DNA from: an uncultured Clostridia bacterium
GTDB taxonomy: Bacteria; Bacillota; Clostridia; Christensenellales; CAMQZB01
Assembly: GCA_947039455.1 (NCBI GenBank)
Contig: CAMQZB010000006.1
Coordinates: forward strand, 20,501-84,500
Direction of reading: 5' to 3'
DNA: 64,000 nt
Below the pieces are notes generated by a model. That model worked only from the letters and a program-made list of their open reading frames with translations, was not told the DNA's origin and did not search any database. Position numbers and translations under genes: made by a program. This document shows positions 27,809 through 37,392 of this stretch, piece after piece. The stretch's first letter is position 1; every line of letters begins with the position of its first letter.

Positions 27809-28852
27809 TTATTTTGTTGATTTAGATGATTTGTAAGCATGCTTTTTTTGATCCAATTTTTTGTTTGACATATCTTTGAAGATAGCCCAAAGAGTTGGAG
27901 CAATACAGATTGAAGAATACGTACCAGCAAGCAATCCGAAGATGATTGGAAGTGCGAACTCTCTCATTTGAGAAACACCAAAAATAGCAAGAGCAACAAT
28001 AGTAACCAAAGTAGTGATCGAAGTATAAATTGAACGAGTCATAGTTTCTTTGATTGAAGTGTTGATAACAGAAGTTGGAGTAGAATCACGCATACTGAAA
28101 AGCACTTTGTTCTCACGAACTCTATCGAATAAGATGATTGTGTTGTTGATTGAGTAACCAACGATAGTAATCAAAGCCGCAACGAAAGTCGCATTCATTT
28201 GAATTCTAAAGATAGCCATACAAGCAGTCATAACCAAGATATCGTGGATAAGAGCCATGATAGCAGTTAAACCAGACAGGAATTCGAAACGAATAGCTGT
28301 GTAACCTAAAATCAAAAGAGAAGCAACAGCAATAGCTAGGAATGCTTTCAAAAGAAGTTCAGCAGAAGCTGAAGCACCAACGTTTGACATACCAACAATA
28401 ACGTTATCATTGATTCTGTCAGCAGTAATTGAAGGTGTTTTTTCTCCAATTAGAGCTTTAACAGCAGTTTCAATATCAGCAGTAACAAGTTTGTTTACTT
28501 CAGACATAGCAACTTCGTCAGCATCAGAGCCGTTGATTTGGTTTTGGTATCTAACTTGAATACCTGAACCGAATTCACCACCAGACAATTTTTGTTCAAC
28601 TTGAACATTAATGCCATGTTTAGCAGTAACTTCGTCAATAATATTTTTATAATCAGTGTAGCTGTTGTCATCGTATAAATCGCCAACAGTAACAGTAACA
28701 ACTGTACCACCAGAGAAATCGATACCAACGTTAAAACCGAAGATAATAGCAACAAGGAAACCTACCACAATGATAGATGTTGAAATAATCATCCAAAGTT
28801 TTTTCTTTTCTACAACATTACAATTCCAATTTTTAAAATCAAATTTATTCAT
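27809..28852 (-). CDS. secF: Protein translocase subunit SecF
   Basis: Membrane partner of SecD that uses the proton-motive force to help pull exported proteins through SecYEG. Seen: TM1 near 20-40 followed by GIDFSGGT, a periplasmic-type loop, then five further hydrophobic segments with the conserved YSINNTIILFDRVREN motif. The 347-residue length is normal. The N-terminal ATG overlaps the end of secD by eight bases. The terminator at 27764-27791 ends the unit. Confidence 0.96.
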   Translation of the reverse strand: MNKFDFKNWNCNVVEKKKLWMIISTSIIVVGFLVAIIFGFNVGIDFSGGTVVTVTVGDLYDDNSYTDYKNIIDEVTAKHGINVQVEQKLSGGEFGSGIQVRYQNQINGSDADEVAMSEVNKLVTADIETAVKALIGEKTPSITADRINDNVIVGMSNVGASASAELLLKAFLAIAVASLLILGYTAIRFEFLSGLTAIMALIHDILVMTACMAIFRIQMNATFVAALITIVGYSINNTIILFDRVRENKVLFSMRDSTPTSVINTSIKETMTRSIYTSITTLVTIVALAIFGVSQMREFALPIIFGLLAGTYSSICIAPTLWAIFKDMSNKKLDQKKHAYKSSKSTK

Positions 28853-30143
28853 TAATAGATACCTCCGATTTCAAACCATAGAATTTATTGTCACCTTTAA
28901 GAGCAACGAAAATATTAGTAAGTGATCTTGTAACGATCATTGAAGTAAACAATGAAACAACGATACCTACGAACAACGTAATAGCGAAAGCTTTGATAGT
29001 AGCACTTCCTAAGAAATACAACACCGCAGCAGCGATAATAGTTGTGATATTCGCATCTATGATAGCGCTAGTTGCACGTTTGTAACCTGCATTGATAGAC
29101 GCTGAAAGAGCTTTACCAGTTGAGAATTCGTCTTTAATTCTTTCGAATATAATAACGTTAGCATCAACTGCCATACCGATAGAAAGAACGATACCAGCGA
29201 TACCTGCAAGTGATAATTGAACCACAGGCAACACACCAAGAACGTAAATAACGATAATTGTGTAAATAACAAGAGCAAGGTCAGCAATAAGTCCAAGTCC
29301 TTTGTAAACAAAGATCATGAAAGCAAAGATAATCAAAAGCCCGATAAGACCAGCAAAAATACTAGAAGTAACAGCAGACTCTCCTAAAGTTGCAGAAACG
29401 CTACTTTGTTCAGCCTCGATTAGGATAACTGGAAGAGAACCACCTTGGATTTGTACCGCAAGAGCTTCAGCTGTTTCAGCAGTAAAACTACCTGAAATTT
29501 GAGCTTTGCCCTCAGTGATAGCAGCACCAACTGAAGGGTTTGAAATTTGAACGCCGTCAAGGTAGATACCCATTTGTTGTCCAATTAAAGCACCAGTAGC
29601 TTCAGCGAATTCCTTTGAGCCTTCAGTAGAAAACTCAAGACTAACTCCGTATTCTACGCCGTCAAAGTAAGCGAAAGCATCAGTGATGTGCCCTTTTTGA
29701 CCTGAAAGAACTACAGTGCCGTCTGGTTTTCTAAATTCCAAAACAGCAGGTTTGCCAAGTATGTCCATAATTTCACTAGAATCAATGTTACCAGTGGAAA
29801 CGTCAGCAACCTCTACTCTGATACTGTTTGTACCAGATTCTACGACAGTTGCTTCAGTGTAACCTGCAGCGAAAAGTCTGTTTTGAAGAATGTCAATAGT
29901 AGCTTGAATATTTGTATCAAGATCACTTTCATCATACATCGGATTACCCTCACTGTCATTAGGAACAGATACGTCATAAACAACGTAAACGCCTCCTGAC
30001 AACTCAATTCCTAATGGAATGTTTTGCAAAGGTGGAGTGTAATCCAGATTGCCAATTTGCATTGGAGTAACAGCGAATACGCCGCAAACCAAAACAAGTG
30101 CCAATATGATAACCAAGAGTGATATAGCTTTTTTCTTGCTCAT
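28845..30143 (-). CDS. secD: Protein translocase subunit SecD
   Basis: Large subunit of the SecDF export accessory complex. Seen: an N-terminal TM (about 7-27), GIELSGGVYVVY after it, a P1-like outer domain shorter than in E. coli (432 residues in all, usual for Firmicutes), and a C-terminal six-helix bundle region with GIVLSIGMAVDANVIIFERI and SINAGYKRATSAIIDANIT. The site AGGAGG lies 12 bases upstream of the ATG, somewhat far. Coupled to secF by overlap. Confidence 0.96.
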   Translation of the reverse strand: MSKKKAISLLVIILALVLVCGVFAVTPMQIGNLDYTPPLQNIPLGIELSGGVYVVYDVSVPNDSEGNPMYDESDLDTNIQATIDILQNRLFAAGYTEATVVESGTNSIRVEVADVSTGNIDSSEIMDILGKPAVLEFRKPDGTVVLSGQKGHITDAFAYFDGVEYGVSLEFSTEGSKEFAEATGALIGQQMGIYLDGVQISNPSVGAAITEGKAQISGSFTAETAEALAVQIQGGSLPVILIEAEQSSVSATLGESAVTSSIFAGLIGLLIIFAFMIFVYKGLGLIADLALVIYTIIVIYVLGVLPVVQLSLAGIAGIVLSIGMAVDANVIIFERIKDEFSTGKALSASINAGYKRATSAIIDANITTIIAAAVLYFLGSATIKAFAITLFVGIVVSLFTSMIVTRSLTNIFVALKGDNKFYGLKSEVSINE

Positions 30144-30247
30144 CTTGTAATTTAGCCTCCTTAAAAGTTAAATAGTTTTAAAATTCATATGTTTTTATTA
30201 TATTAAAAATCGACAGTTAAGTCAAGAATATCACGTGATATTTTGAA

Positions 30248-30739
30248 TTAAATTTTTATGTTTTTGTCTAATTGGTATTTTGCGCCTAATTCTACGTATT
30301 TCATGGCATTTTTTGTAATATGTTCGATGTCGGAAAGTTCGCATTGTTTAAGAATACGGAAAGGATTACCAACAACGATAGAGCCTTCAGTAATAGATTT
30401 ATTTTGACCGATAAGAGTACCAGCACCAATAATACAATTCTTGCCAATAGTGCAACCATTTAAAAGTATCGCACCCATACCGATAATACAATTATCCCCA
30501 ACGTTAGCACTATGAACCACAGCGTTGTGACCAATAGTAACACGTTCACCGATAATAGTAGGAATATTTTCATCACAGTGAACAGTTGCATTATCTTGCA
30601 CGTTGCTGTGATTACCTATAGTGATAGCGGACCAATCCCCACGCAAACTAGCGCCGTGGAATAAAGTTACACCCTCACCGAAAGAAACGTCGCCAGCAAC
30701 AAGTACTGAACCAACAATGTTAGGTTTATTGTTATTCAT
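30248..30739 (-). CDS. Gamma-carbonic-anhydrase-like left-handed beta-helix protein
   Basis: Hexapeptide-repeat protein of the gamma-CA/YrdA/PaaY group. Seen: repeated hexapeptide motifs from about 15 to 125 and metal-ligand histidines in VQDNATVHCD and TIGHNAVVHSANVG. Members bind zinc or iron; some are carbonic anhydrases, many have no shown activity. The 163-residue length fits. The start overlaps the scfB stop by eight bases and uses a strong GGAGGGAGGAG site within scfB, so translation is coupled to the SCIFF maturase. Whether it works with that enzyme is unknown. Confidence 0.85.
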   Translation of the reverse strand: MNNNKPNIVGSVLVAGDVSFGEGVTLFHGASLRGDWSAITIGNHSNVQDNATVHCDENIPTIIGERVTIGHNAVVHSANVGDNCIIGMGAILLNGCTIGKNCIIGAGTLIGQNKSITEGSIVVGNPFRILKQCELSDIEHITKNAMKYVELGAKYQLDKNIKI

Positions 30740-32057
30740 GCTCCTCCCTCCATTCTTTTTCGATAGTGTAATTATGAATAGAACATTCTAATCTATGTTT
30801 GAACATATCGCAAGCAAGTTCGTAAGGCTTGTCAATATCCCCATTGAAGTTATAGTTATTAGCAGCGCAACCGCCACCACATTGATACTTAGCCCAACAA
30901 TCTCTGCATTCAGATTTAGATTGCAAACTTGAGCAAAGGAAGTTTTTAGTAATTGATTTATCGATTACTTTATCAAAAACGTTACCTAATTTAAATTCAG
31001 GCTTGTCCGCAAATTGATGACAAGGGAAAAGATCGCCTTTAGGAGTAACAGCAAAGTACTCAACCCCTGCACCGCAACCTTTGATACGCTTATAAACGCA
31101 AGGTCCGTTGTCAAGGTCTAGCATGAAGTGGAAGTAGTTAAACCAAGTGTCCCCATCACGTCTCATAAGATGATATTGCTTAGATAACCTATCGTAAGAA
31201 GCTTTGATTTCAGGCAAATGCTCTTTTTTCAAGCAGTATTTGTCAGTATCAGGAAGCACCACAGGCTCAATAGAAATTTGATCGAACCCAAGCTCTTGCA
31301 AACGCATAACGTCTTTGTCGAAGTCAAGATTGTTAGCAGTAAAAGTACCACGAGCGTAGTAATCTTTGTTGCCACGAACTTTACGTAGAGCTAAAGCACG
31401 TTCAAGAACTAGCTCGAAACTACCTTTTCCGTTAGGCGTTTTACGTAATTCGTCGTGTTTTTCTTGTCTACCGTCGATAGACAGAACGATGTTATCCATT
31501 TCTTCATTAAGCCATTGGATTTTATCGTCACTAAGAAGTAGACAGTTAGTAGTCATAGTAAACTTGAATTCTTTCTTATGAATAATAGCTTGTCCTTTAG
31601 CGTATTCAGTGATTTGTTGAACCACTTCATAATTCATTAAAGGCTCGCCACCGAAGAAATCGATTTCAAGACTATGACGAGAACCGCTGTTAGCGATCAT
31701 AAAATCGATAGCGTTCTTACCAACTTCAAAAGACATGTAACATCTGTCGGTCATGTAAGTTCCACCATCGGCAAAACAGTAGTGACAACGTAAGTTACAG
31801 TCATGGCAAATATGCAAGCAAAGAGCCTTAACAATATTTTCCTCACGAATTTCAACGTCAATTAGCGGTGTATCCAAAGTACCCTCAGCACGTAACCCAT
31901 CAAGATCGGTATTAGCCTCGTTCACTTCCTCACCATGATAGCTAGACAAATCGTTGTTATTGATAATATCAAAAATCAACTTGTCCACCTTGTGTAAAGA
32001 ACCACTTTCTGCATCAAACAGATAGAAAATTCCTTCTTTTTCAAAACAATGTGTCAT
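30732..32057 (-). CDS. scfB: SCIFF ranthipeptide maturase, radical SAM/SPASM enzyme
   Basis: Installs thioether cross-links on the SCIFF precursor peptide. Seen: an N-terminal RRE-like peptide-binding part (about 1-75), the radical SAM motif CNLRCHYC with Cys87, Cys91 and Cys94, DFFGGEPLMN, and a C-terminal SPASM domain with cysteines in KGCGAGVEYFAV, FPCHQF, SECRDCWAKYQCGGGCA and the last CDMF...EC. The start is set at MTHCFEKEG (441 residues), after GAGGAT; a 15-codon upstream extension has no site and runs into a hairpin. Upstream is its substrate scfA. This pairing is a known, nearly universal clostridial system of unclear purpose. Confidence 0.94.
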   Translation of the reverse strand: MTHCFEKEGIFYLFDAESGSLHKVDKLIFDIINNNDLSSYHGEEVNEANTDLDGLRAEGTLDTPLIDVEIREENIVKALCLHICHDCNLRCHYCFADGGTYMTDRCYMSFEVGKNAIDFMIANSGSRHSLEIDFFGGEPLMNYEVVQQITEYAKGQAIIHKKEFKFTMTTNCLLLSDDKIQWLNEEMDNIVLSIDGRQEKHDELRKTPNGKGSFELVLERALALRKVRGNKDYYARGTFTANNLDFDKDVMRLQELGFDQISIEPVVLPDTDKYCLKKEHLPEIKASYDRLSKQYHLMRRDGDTWFNYFHFMLDLDNGPCVYKRIKGCGAGVEYFAVTPKGDLFPCHQFADKPEFKLGNVFDKVIDKSITKNFLCSSLQSKSECRDCWAKYQCGGGCAANNYNFNGDIDKPYELACDMFKHRLECSIHNYTIEKEWREEHE

Positions 32058-32079
32058 TATATAAATCCTCGTAAAAATA

Positions 32080-32113
32080 CAAAAAAGTAAGGGCAATCCC
32101 AACGGAAAGCCCT
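32080..32113 (-). terminator. Weak attenuator between scfA and scfB
   Basis: On the minus strand AGGGC and GCCCT enclose TCC/GGA as an inner stem and are followed by TTACTTTTTTG. The weak stem plus T-run looks like a partial terminator that would let the peptide be made in excess over its maturase. The function is inferred. Confidence 0.45.
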
Positions 32114-32276
32114 AGTGATTGATTGACTAATAATAGCCTATTCAATATGCTTTTAAAAAAACCTAAATGCGTATAAATTTCTATATACTATATAGTGTTA
32201 AATAAATTTAATAAAAAACTTAACCAAAAATACAGAAAATACGAAATTTAAAAAGCATTAAAAATCTTAATTGAAA

Positions 32277-32450
32277 TTAGATTTGCTCTCTTTTAGAACC
32301 CTTAACCAAAACAGTTTTTTTGTCGCAAGCTTGGTTACCAACAGTACAGCTAGTTTTGCAAGCTGATTGACATGAAGAACGGCACTCACCGCAGTTAGCA
32401 GAAGTTGAATCGCAAATTGTTTTCTTAGTTACAGTAGTAATTCTTGACAT
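32277..32450 (-). CDS. scfA: SCIFF precursor peptide (six cysteines in forty-five residues)
   Basis: Ribosomally made precursor, 57 residues, modified to a ranthipeptide by the adjacent radical SAM/SPASM enzyme. Seen: the family core NCGECRSSCQSACKTSC then TVGNQAC, with cysteines 20, 23, 27, 31, 35 and 42. An additional cysteine, Cys13 in KKTICDS, lies in the leader. The C terminus ends KGSKREQI. A strong promoter (32491-32519) and an AAGGAG site at 12 bases precede the ATG. SCIFF peptides are almost universal in Clostridia; signalling roles have been proposed, but the function is not settled. Confidence 0.95.
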   Translation of the reverse strand: MSRITTVTKKTICDSTSANCGECRSSCQSACKTSCTVGNQACDKKTVLVKGSKREQI

Positions 32451-32490
32451 AATATATCTCCTTAAAAATTAACTTTCATTTAATAAAACT

Positions 32491-32519
32491 ATTATATACT
32501 ATTTAGAAGAAATATTCAA
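32491..32519 (-). promoter_or_regulatory. Promoter of scfA
   Basis: The minus strand has TTGAAT (complement of 32514-32519), a 17-base spacer and a perfect TATAAT (complement of 32491-32496), about 40 bases before the SCIFF start. It separates scfA from the upstream TIGR04086 gene. Confidence 0.75.
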
Positions 32520-32526
32520 GTATTTT

Positions 32527-32940
32527 TTAGTACTTCTTTAAGTTTACACCAATAATTCCTGAAATCACACCTAAAATAGCAGAAAACAGAATACTCATGC
32601 CAAGAGCTTGATCTAAAATGAAAGTACCGTTCATAACTGAGAAGATGCAGAAAGAAAAAACAGCGAATAGAAGACCTACAAAAAGCCCAGTCAACCAGCC
32701 TTTCATTTTACTGTTTACCGCAACAAAAACACCGATAACAACAGCAACTTGCTTAGCAATAACATCGATAGGTGCTAAAATTCCATCAGCAATTTCCGTA
32801 AACATAGATAGCAAAACAACAACCATAGTAAACATCAACGTACAAAGTAACGCAACAAAAACGCCCTTAATTATAGACAACAAAGGAGTGTTCCCCTCAG
32901 CACTTGATTTATTAGATTTAGTATTAGAATTAGATTTCAT
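32527..32940 (-). CDS. TIGR04086 family membrane protein
   Basis: Small integral membrane protein, 137 residues, function unknown. Seen: a polar N terminus rich in Ser and Asn (1-20) and four hydrophobic segments at about 23-48, 62-78, 83-105 and 112-132, ending LKKY. The start is placed at MKSNSNTKS, which follows a GGGGGA site; the frame is open for 16 more codons but that stretch has no site. This family is typically found beside yajC and the SCIFF genes in Clostridia, which is the main support for the name. Confidence 0.78.
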   Translation of the reverse strand: MKSNSNTKSNKSSAEGNTPLLSIIKGVFVALLCTLMFTMVVVLLSMFTEIADGILAPIDVIAKQVAVVIGVFVAVNSKMKGWLTGLFVGLLFAVFSFCIFSVMNGTFILDQALGMSILFSAILGVISGIIGVNLKKY

Positions 32941-33391
32941 AAAATCCCCCCAATTATTATTAATAACACATTCTATTCCCACCACCACAAATTTATGCGT
33001 AAATACAAAAAAAAAGCTACACCCTAATAGATGTAGCTTTTTCTTTTGTGCATTTGATATTTTTCATAAGTAAATAATAATTTATAACTCTTTCTTTTTA
33101 ATAGAAAAAAGTAGGAAGGTAGAAATGTTAAATTTAAAATTATCTTTTGTATAAGATATTTCATTAGTAAAAATAATTGTTTGATTTTCATATGTACTTA
33201 CGAGATATTCATTTGTATATTAAATTCAAATACACATTAGATACAAGCTTAAAATCGAGCATGATTGCATATACTTCTCTAATATAATTAAAACGCTCCA
33301 GTATCTGTAATTATTATAACATAGAAAACGCAACTATGCAAGCTTATTTCTCATAAATTGAAATAATTGAATTAAAAAAGGAGGAAATCCC
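32941..33391. other. AT-rich gap with an orphan terminator
   Basis: Spacer of 451 bases between the TIGR04086 gene (leftward) and the double-XRE gene (rightward). It contains the terminator at 33010-33041, a TATAAC at 33315-33320 that could be the -10 of the XRE gene (its -35 is poor), and otherwise AT-rich sequence. No credible gene is seen; one 8-codon frame with a good binding site near 33110 is too short to call. Confidence 0.5.
33010..33041. terminator. Perfect terminator upstream of the TIGR04086 gene
   Basis: AAAAAGCTACA, loop CCCTAATAGA and TGTAGCTTTTT form an 11-bp stem with A and T flanks. No gene ends directly before it on either strand, so it looks like a leftover of an earlier arrangement or an insulator against read-through from the islet. 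Confidence 0.8.
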
Positions 33392-33838
33392 ATGAATTAT
33401 TACAAATTGTTTTTAGAATCTTTACAAGAATTAATGACAAACGAAAACATTACACCTGCAATTTTAGCACGTGAATTAGGTTGTGCTAAAAGTACAGTTG
33501 CAAGATGGCTTCATAATTCCTCTTTACCAAAAGTTAAATATTTATATCTACTTTCAGCGTATTTTGATTGCTCATTTGACTATATACTTGGACTTACTGA
33601 CGACAAAAAGTTTACAAGAAATTTAGTTTCAGTAGATTTCCCAACAAGATTAAAAAATATGTTAAAAAGCAAAGACAAGACAGAATATCGCTTTGCAAAA
33701 GATTGTAATTTCCACAACGGTCGATATAATCACTGGTTTGTTAAACTCAACATTCCACGCACAGAAAATTTAGTAACTATGGCAAAATCACTAGACTGTT
33801 CCGTAGAATACCTACTAGGAATATCCGACACCCTATAA
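33392..33838 (+). CDS. Two-domain XRE-family DNA-binding protein
   Basis: Probable transcription regulator, 148 residues, with two related helix-turn-helix units. Unit 1 (about 5-70) has ITPAILARELGCAKSTVARW and ends FDCSFDYILGLTD. Unit 2 (about 83-148) is more divergent in its helices and ends LDCSVEYLLGISD. The repeated end motif shows an internal duplication. AAAGGAGGAAA precedes the ATG. It is the only rightward gene in a 25-kb leftward stretch and is followed at once by dispersed repeat R1, so it looks like an accessory insertion. Its target is unknown. Confidence 0.8.
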   Translation: MNYYKLFLESLQELMTNENITPAILARELGCAKSTVARWLHNSSLPKVKYLYLLSAYFDCSFDYILGLTDDKKFTRNLVSVDFPTRLKNMLKSKDKTEYRFAKDCNFHNGRYNHWFVKLNIPRTENLVTMAKSLDCSVEYLLGISDTL

Positions 33839-33860
33839 ACTTCCCCAATAATAAATCACA

Positions 33861-34325
33861 GAACCTACAATACAAGTAAAGCCCCCCCGCCACAACGTGG
33901 CAAGGTTGGAACAACCAAATACAAACTCCTTAATAAACAACACGGCAACAACAAAACCAAACCTACTCGATTAAAACCAGAACCTACAATACAAGTAAAG
34001 AAAATCCCACGTAAAACTCGTTTACTTATTTTTATAGAGAGCAACAAGAAAAACTCGTTCCGAAAAAGACTGAACTCATGTCCAAAAGGGTTTCAAAAGG
34101 GACGGTAACGTTCCCTTTGCGGGGGCGTCCGGGGCAGAGCCCTGACAAAAACGTGAATATCTTGATAAACAAAACAACCTTAGTCAAGCACCAAAACTAA
34201 ATTCATCAAAATACTTTACTCACGCACCAACAAACCATGACCAACAACCTTAGTAATCTAGCAAAAATAAATTAATCAAAATCATTAACTCACGAACCCA
34301 CAAAATAAAAAAACTTTCCTAATGC
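33861..34325 (+). repeat. Dispersed repeat R1 (left extension, core 34012-34187, two tail units)
   Basis: Copy 1 of the dispersed intergenic repeat. The left part holds GAACCTACAATACAAGTAAA twice and the hairpin GCCAC-AAC-GTGGC. The core holds the conserved pieces TATAGAGAGCAACAAGA, TTTCAAAAGGGACGGTAACG, GGGGGCGTCCGGGGCAGAGC and TCTTGATAAACAAAACAACC. Two AT-rich tail units follow (TTAGTC...CTTTACTCACG...). It fills the whole gap between the XRE gene and the yajC terminator. Short open frames inside are not conserved between copies. Confidence 0.9.
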
Positions 34326-34339
34326 TATAACAAATAAAA

Positions 34340-34370
34340 AAAAGGTATATCAATAATTGATATACCTTTT
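34340..34370. terminator. Terminator after yajC
   Basis: AAAAGGTATATCAA, loop TAA and TTGATATACCTTTT form a perfect 14-bp stem, 29 bases past the yajC stop codon. It is symmetrical and also closes repeat R1 on the plus strand. Confidence 0.85.
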
Positions 34371-34398
34371 ATCTATTTAATTAAAAACAATTTGGAAA

Positions 34399-34797
34399 TT
34401 ATTCCGCATCATCCTCAGATACAACTTCATCATACTCAGAAGTAGCTGTAGCTTTGTCAGCATCAACGTTTGCAGCTGCACTAGCACCTGAAGCGTAAAT
34501 AGCTGATTTGTCGATTTTTAAATAAGATTTCATAGAATTAGAACCAGTTTCGATAACGAAAGCTCCGTCAGCGCTGATTTCAACGATAGAACCGATGAAT
34601 CCACCAATAGTTTTGATGTTATCGCCAACTTTCAATGATGAGATCATTTCTTCTACTTTTTGTTTACGTTTTTTGTTACTTCTTGATGAGAATACCATCA
34701 TACCAATGAAGAACAACAAAAGGCCACCTAGCATTAAATATTGAGTCCATCCGCCACCTGTAGCAGTAGTTGTCTCTAATAGAATTGAATTAAACAT
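34399..34797 (-). CDS. yajC: Preprotein translocase subunit YajC
   Basis: Small membrane partner of SecDF. Seen: one membrane helix at about 18-37 (LMLGGLLLFFIGMMVF) followed by the basic SSRSNKKRKQKVEEMI and the YajC core LKVGDNIKTIGGFIGSIVEI; then an acidic low-complexity tail. The length of 132 residues is at the long end because of that tail. An AAGGAG site precedes the ATG. It follows tgt at 92 bases, the usual order. Its partners secD and secF lie 4 kb away, beyond the SCIFF genes and the inserted islet. Confidence 0.93.
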   Translation of the reverse strand: MFNSILLETTTATGGGWTQYLMLGGLLLFFIGMMVFSSRSNKKRKQKVEEMISSLKVGDNIKTIGGFIGSIVEISADGAFVIETGSNSMKSYLKIDKSAIYASGASAAANVDADKATATSEYDEVVSEDDAE

Positions 34798-34889
34798 TAT
34801 TTATCTCCTTAAATATTATATAGTTTTATTTACAATAAAGATTATACTCAAAATTTCGAATTTAATCAAGTATTTTCACATAATTTATT

Positions 34890-36062
<1,173 letters not shown>

Positions 36063-36105
36063 TTAAATTGCAATTATTTTTAGCAATTATTAACTATAAA
36101 ATACG

Positions 36106-36130
36106 TTTCTATATATACAATATATAGAAA
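36106..36130. other. AT-only hairpin between queA and tgt
   Basis: TTTCTATATAT, loop ACA and ATATATAGAAA form a perfect 11-bp stem in the 217-base gap. There is no clear T-run after it on the minus strand, so it may be a weak terminator or an mRNA-stability element; no function is assigned. Confidence 0.4.
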
Positions 36131-36246
36131 AATACACACACAAGACAATTTAACAAACATACTAAATAAATCTAGCAACATTTACTAAATAAATCAAGTG
36201 AATTTTCTTGTATTACTTCTTGTTAATTTCTTGTCTAATTTCTTCA

Positions 36247-37281
36247 TTATTTCTTGTTTCTTTTTAAGAAAGTACTGTCACCGAATGAGAAGAAACGATA
36301 ATTTTCTTTCACCGCAGTGTTATATAAATCAAGTGCGTTTTCTCTACCCATAAAAGCGGAAATAAGCATTAGAAGTGTACTTTCTGGCAAGTGGAAGTTA
36401 GTAATAATACAATCCACCACCGCAAAATTGTATGGCGGATAAATGAATATTGCAGTATCCCCAGCGAACTCACGAAGTTCACCGAACTTTTGTGCCGTTG
36501 CTTCAAGAACACGCACCGAAGTAGTTCCAACCGCCACAATTCTTCTACCCACAGCCTTTGCAGTAGTGATTTTCTCCGCTACTTCTTTTGAAATAGAGTA
36601 GTATTCGCTGTGCATTGGGTGGTCTTCGATTTCATCTTCCTTTACAGGACGAAAGGTTCCAAGTCCCACATTCAAAGTTACTTCCAAAATCTCAACACCC
36701 ATGTTTTTAATTTTTTCCATTAATTCGCTAGTGAAATGCAACCCCGCAGTTGGGGCGGCGGAAGATCCGTTGTCTTTTGCATATACAGTTTGATAGCGAT
36801 TTTTGTCTTTCAACTTCTCGTGAATATATGGCGGTAACGGCATACTTCCGATACGATCAAGAATATCTTCCAACACTCCATCAAATTTGAAATTCAAAAT
36901 ACGTCCACCGATGTCATCAATACGCCCTTCAACTTCCGCTGAAAGCTCATCAGAGAATTTCATAACCGCACCAGTTTTGAATTTCTTCCCAGGTTTCACA
37001 AGTGCTTCAAAGTGTGTATAGTCAATACGTTTTAAAAGCAAAACCTCCACTTTTCCACCACTAACAGTTTCACCGTAAAGCCTTGCAGGGATTACCTTAG
37101 TATTATTAACAACCAAAACATCGCCCTTCACTAAATAGTCAGTGATATCACGAAAATTCTTGTGTTCAATCTCATTAGTATCAATATCACAAACCAAAAG
37201 CCTAGCCATGTCACGTGGTTCAGTAGGCGTTTGTGCAATTAATTCTTCTGGTAAATGATAGTTAAAATCTGATTTTTTCAT
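36247..37281 (-). CDS. queA: S-adenosylmethionine:tRNA ribosyltransferase-isomerase
   Basis: Transfers and isomerises the ribose of SAM onto preQ1-tRNA to make epoxyqueuosine. Seen: the N-terminal FNYHLPEELIAQTPTEPRD, NNTKVIPARLYG, SSAAPTAGLHFT and the C-terminal TNFHLPESTLLMLISAFMG. The 344-residue length is standard. AAAGGAA precedes the ATG. It stands between ruvB and tgt in the usual ruvCAB-queA-tgt-yajC order. Confidence 0.97.
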   Translation of the reverse strand: MKKSDFNYHLPEELIAQTPTEPRDMARLLVCDIDTNEIEHKNFRDITDYLVKGDVLVVNNTKVIPARLYGETVSGGKVEVLLLKRIDYTHFEALVKPGKKFKTGAVMKFSDELSAEVEGRIDDIGGRILNFKFDGVLEDILDRIGSMPLPPYIHEKLKDKNRYQTVYAKDNGSSAAPTAGLHFTSELMEKIKNMGVEILEVTLNVGLGTFRPVKEDEIEDHPMHSEYYSISKEVAEKITTAKAVGRRIVAVGTTSVRVLEATAQKFGELREFAGDTAIFIYPPYNFAVVDCIITNFHLPESTLLMLISAFMGRENALDLYNTAVKENYRFFSFGDSTFLKRNKK

Positions 37282-37392
37282 TAATTTATTCCTTTATATA
37301 GTATTTATCTCTATTTCTTATATCCACATTAAAAATGTCTTTTCATAGCCAAAAACAGCTAAAGCAAATCCACTTTCTTTTAATTAAACAAC

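Noticed and set aside
33865..34047. 60-codon open frame on the minus strand over R1
   Set aside because: Repeat-derived, low-complexity product, no binding site, not conserved in other copies.
36195..36248. 16-codon basic mini-frame overlapping the queA stop codon (TAATG)
   Set aside because: Too short, Lys/Thr-rich as expected from an AAGAAAT-type repeat in the DNA, and no independent support.
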